A stretch of 8,048 bases of DNA, from positions 1 through 8,048 of the forward strand of contig CAMDCC010000127.1 in NCBI GenBank assembly GCA_945889545.1, in the 5' to 3' direction. Source of the stretch: Bifidobacterium breve (GTDB lineage: Bacteria; Actinomycetota; Acidimicrobiia; IMCC26256; PALSA-555). How positions within the stretch are numbered: the stretch's first letter is position 1; each line of letters begins with the position of its first letter. A program made the translations under genes and the position numbers. A model generated the notes under the pieces. It searched no databases, had not been told where the DNA came from, and saw nothing but the letters and a program-made list of their open reading frames with translations. Of this stretch, positions 5,341 through 8,048 are shown one piece after another.

Positions 5341-7615
5341 CCAGGACGCGCTCGTCGAGCAAGCCAAGCGCTTGCGACTGGCCGAGACGCTCGTCGATGT
5401 GTCGCGCACCGTCGCGGCGATGGAGACGCTCGACGAAGTGCTGGCCAGCCTCGTGGAGCTCACCGCCCGCGAGACCGAGGCCGACCGCGGCACCCTCTTC
5501 CTGAACGACGCCGCGACCGGCGAGCTCTACTCCCGGGTCGCGCAAGGTCAACGGTCCCGTGAGATCCGGCTCCCCAACGACTCCGGCGTGGCTGGCCGTG
5601 TGTTCCAGACCGGCGTGGGCGTGATCGTGAACGACGCGTATACGCACACCGACTTCAACCGCGCCATCGACGAGCAGACCGGCTACGAGACCCGCAACAT
5701 CGCGTGCGCGCCGGTGCGTAGTGCCAAGGGCGTGATCATCGGTGTGGCCCAGGTGTTGAACAAGAATGCTGCTGGTACGGGCACCGGTGAGTTCACCGAG
5801 GACGACCTCGCGCTGCTCGAGGCGATGACGGCGCAGGCCGCGGTCGCCCTGATGAACAGCCAGTACGTGGAGCGCATGGAGCGCAAACGGGTCGAGGAGC
5901 TCGCGTTCCTCGATCTGGTCTCCGACATCACTTCCGAGCTCGACCTCGGCTCGCTGCTCCAGCGCATCATGGGTGAGGCCACCCGCATGCTCCACGCCGA
6001 CCGCTCCACGCTGTTCCTGCACGACGCGAAGCGCGGCGAGCTGTTCTCCCGAGTGGCGGAGGGTGCCGAGCTCACCGAGATCCGCTTCCCCGATCACGTG
6101 GGCATCGCGGGCACCGTCTTCACCACCGGCGACTCGATCAACATCCCATACGCGTACGCCGATCTGCGGTTCAACCCGAGCTTCGATCGTCAGACCGGGT
6201 TCTTCACCCGATCGATCCTGTGTGTGCCCGTGATCACCAAAGACGGCGAGACCATCGGCGTCACCCAGGTGCTCAACAAGCAGGGTGGGCCGTTCAACGC
6301 CGAGGACGAGCAGCGACTCAAGGCGTTCACCGCGCAGGTGTCGATCGCGTTGCAGAACGCCAAGCTCTTCGACGACGTGCAGACGATGAAGAACTACAAC
6401 GACGCCATGCTCGAGAGCATGTCAAACGGCGTGCTCACACTGGGCGAAGACGGATTGATCGCCACGTGTAACGCCGCGGCGGCCCGCATCCTGCACAGCA
6501 CCGAGGCAGCCGTGGTGGGGCAGCCGGTGGAGGCGCTGGTCGTCACCGGCAGCTCGTTGTTCACCGCGATGGTCGAGCGCGTTGCTCAGACCCAGCAGAC
6601 CGAGCTGGCGATGGACGTTGACCTGCGCCTCGCCGAGGGAGAAGACGAGGTCTCAGTGAACGTCTCGGTGCTGCCTCTGCTCAGCACCGATGATCAGAAC
6701 CTCGGCACCATGATCATGCTGGAAGACATCAGTGGTGAGAAGCGGGTACGCACCACCATGGCGCGCTACATGGATCCCGAGCTGGCCGACCAGCTCGTGC
6801 GCAGCGACGAGGAGATTCTCGGGGGCAAGAGCATCGAAGCCACCGTGCTGTTCTCCGACGTGCGTGGCTTCACGACCGTGGCCGAAGAGCTCGGTCCGCA
6901 GGGGACCGTCGCGCTGCTCAACGACTACTTCACGATCATGGTCGACTGCATCCAGGCGCAGGGCGGGATGCTCGACAAGTTCATCGGCGACGCCATCATG
7001 GCGGCGTTCGGACTCCCCGTCGCCCACGACGACGACCCTGACCGCGCGGTGCGGGCCTCGATCTCGATGATCAGCTCACTCTTCGAGTGGAACGTGCAGC
7101 GCGCCACCGACGGACGACCCCCCGTCGACATGGGGATCGGGCTCAACACCGACACGGTCGTGGCCGGCAACATCGGTAGCCCCAAGCGCATGGACTTCAC
7201 GATGATCGGCGACGGCGTGAACCTGGCGTCTCGGCTCGAGAGCGCGTGCAAGCAGTACAGCGCGCGCATCCTTGTGAGCGAGAACACGTTCAAGCGGCTC
7301 CGCGGCGTGTATCGCTTCCGTGAGGTCGACCACGTGATCGTGAAGGGCAAGACCGAGCCGATCGGTGTGTACGAGATCCTCGACTACCACTCCGAAGCCA
7401 CGTTCCCCAATCTTGCCGACGTTGTGAACGCGTTCCGCGACGGCATCGAGCGCTACCGGCGCGGCGACTGGGACCAGGCGAGCGTGGCGTTCGGTCAGGC
7501 GCTCAAGGCGAACCCCGATGACCGGCTGTGCCAGATGTACATCGAGCGTTGCGAGCAGCTCGTCGCGAATCCGCCCGACCACTGGGACGGCGTCTGGGCC
7601 CTCACCGCGAAGTAG
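5330..7615 (+). CDS. GAF-GAF-PAS class IIIb adenylate cyclase (CyaB1-like)
   Basis: Predicted soluble enzyme making cAMP from ATP. Of 761 residues: GAF1 (about 20-178), GAF2 (about 190-348), PAS (about 352-468), a linker RYMDPELADQLV (479-490), the class III catalytic domain (about 500-686), and a C-terminal TPR-like segment (about 698-745) ending PPDHWDGVWALTAK. In the catalytic domain, metal-binding Asp510 (FSDVRGFT) and Asp554 (DKFIGDAIMA), adenine-selecting Lys550 and Thr624 (DFTMIGD), transition-state Asn631 and Arg635 (VNLASRLE) are all present. The Lys/Thr pair marks class IIIb adenylyl rather than guanylyl cyclases. GAF2 has the whole NKFDE motif (N316, K317, F322, D326, E327), so cAMP or cGMP binding is likely; GAF1 keeps N144, K145, F155 and D159 but has Leu160 for Glu. 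The order matches cyanobacterial CyaB1, where cAMP binding to GAF-B activates the enzyme. The ATG is preceded by AAGGTGGAG seven bases upstream and overlaps the coiled-coil gene by 11 bases. Confidence 0.95.
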   Translation: MASDQDALVEQAKRLRLAETLVDVSRTVAAMETLDEVLASLVELTARETEADRGTLFLNDAATGELYSRVAQGQRSREIRLPNDSGVAGRVFQTGVGVIVNDAYTHTDFNRAIDEQTGYETRNIACAPVRSAKGVIIGVAQVLNKNAAGTGTGEFTEDDLALLEAMTAQAAVALMNSQYVERMERKRVEELAFLDLVSDITSELDLGSLLQRIMGEATRMLHADRSTLFLHDAKRGELFSRVAEGAELTEIRFPDHVGIAGTVFTTGDSINIPYAYADLRFNPSFDRQTGFFTRSILCVPVITKDGETIGVTQVLNKQGGPFNAEDEQRLKAFTAQVSIALQNAKLFDDVQTMKNYNDAMLESMSNGVLTLGEDGLIATCNAAAARILHSTEAAVVGQPVEALVVTGSSLFTAMVERVAQTQQTELAMDVDLRLAEGEDEVSVNVSVLPLLSTDDQNLGTMIMLEDISGEKRVRTTMARYMDPELADQLVRSDEEILGGKSIEATVLFSDVRGFTTVAEELGPQGTVALLNDYFTIMVDCIQAQGGMLDKFIGDAIMAAFGLPVAHDDDPDRAVRASISMISSLFEWNVQRATDGRPPVDMGIGLNTDTVVAGNIGSPKRMDFTMIGDGVNLASRLESACKQYSARILVSENTFKRLRGVYRFREVDHVIVKGKTEPIGVYEILDYHSEATFPNLADVVNAFRDGIERYRRGDWDQASVAFGQALKANPDDRLCQMYIERCEQLVANPPDHWDGVWALTAK

Positions 7616-7626
7616 GTGGTGGGCGG

Positions 7627-7956
7627 TTAGCCCTTGTGCTTGCGGCGGTACCGGATGGCGGCGACCGCACCGGCGATCACTGCGCCGGTCACCACGACGG
7701 CCGCGCCGCTGCGCAACACGATCTTGGTGCGGTTGCTGTGGTGGTCGTGCTCGGCGGTCTCAACGTCTTCGAGCTTGATCTCCTGCTCGACGCCGTCGGC
7801 GTCGGCGAAGGAGAGCACGCCGTCGTCGAACGCTTCGTCCTTGCTGAGGTTCTCGAGCCGCTTGGCGTAGAGGTCGGAGCCGAGACCCGCGGGCACCTCG
7901 CCCAAGCTCGCATCGTCGAACTCGTCGTCGAGTCGGTCTTTTCTTGTGAGTGCCAT
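7627..7956 (-). CDS. Small acidic protein with a C-terminal membrane helix, unknown function
   Basis: I do not recognise a family. The 109 residues begin with a charged, Asp/Glu-rich region (1-78) containing a short cluster DAFDDG-like sequence and EQEIKLEDVETAEHDHH, with no signal peptide. A single hydrophobic helix (about 83-101, Ala/Val/Gly-rich) follows, closed by the basic end RYRRKHKG. This is the shape of a tail-anchored membrane protein with its N-terminal part in the cytoplasm and a positive C-terminal stop. It is convergent with the cyclase (11 bp between stops). It begins only 11 bp after the apparent end of an upstream gene on the same strand, so the two may be co-transcribed. No ribosome site is visible; TAGCCT (7970-7965) eight bases before the ATG could be a -10, but it also contains the upstream stop codon. 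Coding on this strand is favoured by the coherent charge-then-helix pattern; the function is unknown. Confidence 0.82.
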   Translation of the reverse strand: MALTRKDRLDDEFDDASLGEVPAGLGSDLYAKRLENLSKDEAFDDGVLSFADADGVEQEIKLEDVETAEHDHHSNRTKIVLRSGAAVVVTGAVIAGAVAAIRYRRKHKG

Positions 7957-7967
7957 AGGGGCTGAGG

Positions 7968-8048
7968 CTACCGGGCCGGCCTCGCCCCAGGTTCAGGGCC
8001 CTTGCTGGGCTTGCTCTTCGAGCGATTGGGCTTGCTCTTCGAGCGATT
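7968..8048 (-). CDS. C-terminal end of an unidentified protein with a basic heptapeptide repeat (partial)
   Basis: Read inward from the right edge, the minus strand stays open for 26 codons and stops at a TAG (7970-7968). The residues are NRSKSKP twice in tandem, then SKGPEPGARPAR. Such Lys/Arg/Ser/Pro-rich tails occur at the ends of RNA- or DNA-binding proteins such as helicases and rRNA-modifying enzymes, but nothing here identifies the family. The frame is supported by the repeat unit being a multiple of three (21 bases), by its consistently basic, disordered reading, and by its ending 11 bases before the next gene on the same strand. It could also be a non-coding tandem repeat, since no conserved domain is inside the window. 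Confidence 0.5.
   Translation of the reverse strand, partial: NRSKSKPNRSKSKPSKGPEPGARPAR
8007..8048. repeat. Two exact copies of a 21-bp tandem repeat, continuing past the edge
   Basis: Bases 8007-8027 and 8028-8048 are identical, 21 bases each, with no mismatch. The window ends at the unit boundary, so more copies may follow. Read on the minus strand each unit encodes the heptapeptide NRSKSKP. Identity at every codon position, rather than only at the protein level, points to a recent duplication or an actively changing copy number. Confidence 0.9.

Noticed and set aside
5282..6097. A 271-codon open frame antisense to the cyclase
   Set aside because: It lies antisense to the GAF domains and its composition is that of a shadow; its apparent internal repeats mirror the two duplicated GAF domains.
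7621..7633. GGGC-GGTTA-GCCC as a terminator between the cyclase and the small membrane protein gene
   Set aside because: A four-pair stem is too short to distinguish from chance in this GC-rich DNA, and it overlaps the stop codon of the minus-strand gene.
8007..8048. Tandem 21-bp repeat as the start of a CRISPR array
   Set aside because: The copies are directly adjacent with no spacer, and the unit is a multiple of three that reads as a coherent basic peptide.

Overview
The window is GC-rich and densely coded on both strands, with GTG and TTG starts and several genes lacking a clear Shine-Dalgarno sequence. An LCP (LytR-CpsA-Psr) protein with a LytR_C tail, a short HU with a basic tail, TANNNT-type -10 elements and the codon bias all suggest a high-GC actinobacterium, perhaps of the Acidimicrobiia type. 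That placement is inference from style; no rRNA or other marker is present. No mobile element, CRISPR array, tRNA or rRNA gene was seen.

Layout from left to right. (1) A short-chain dehydrogenase/reductase on the minus strand is cut by the left edge. (2) It is divergent from a complete typA/bipA translational GTPase on the plus strand. (3) A minus-strand gene for a small monoheme cytochrome c lipoprotein is convergent with typA. (4) An HU-type nucleoid protein on the plus strand has a TTG start and a 5' leader containing a perfect 9-bp hairpin. Its promoter region lies within or against the 5' end of the cytochrome gene. (5) A long, nearly perfect inverted repeat sits between the convergent HU gene and a large minus-strand LCP gene for a cell-wall ligase. 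(6) Divergent from the LCP gene is a two-gene plus-strand unit: a small coiled-coil protein built on a 36-residue repeat, overlapping by 11 nt a 761-residue GAF-GAF-PAS class III nucleotide cyclase. (7) Convergent with the cyclase is a minus-strand gene for a small acidic protein with a C-terminal membrane helix. (8) Just upstream of that, the right edge cuts a gene whose C-terminus is a basic NRSKSKP heptapeptide repeat.

The most interesting part is the coiled-coil/cyclase pair. The cyclase has the domain order of cyanobacterial CyaB1-type adenylyl cyclases. Its second GAF domain keeps every residue of the NKFDE cyclic-nucleotide-binding motif, while the first keeps only part of it. The catalytic domain keeps both metal aspartates and the Lys/Thr pair of class IIIb adenylyl cyclases. 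This predicts a soluble cAMP-producing enzyme with cAMP feedback and a translationally coupled coiled-coil partner of unknown function. The other genes are housekeeping (translation, nucleoid, envelope) and show no obvious shared pathway.
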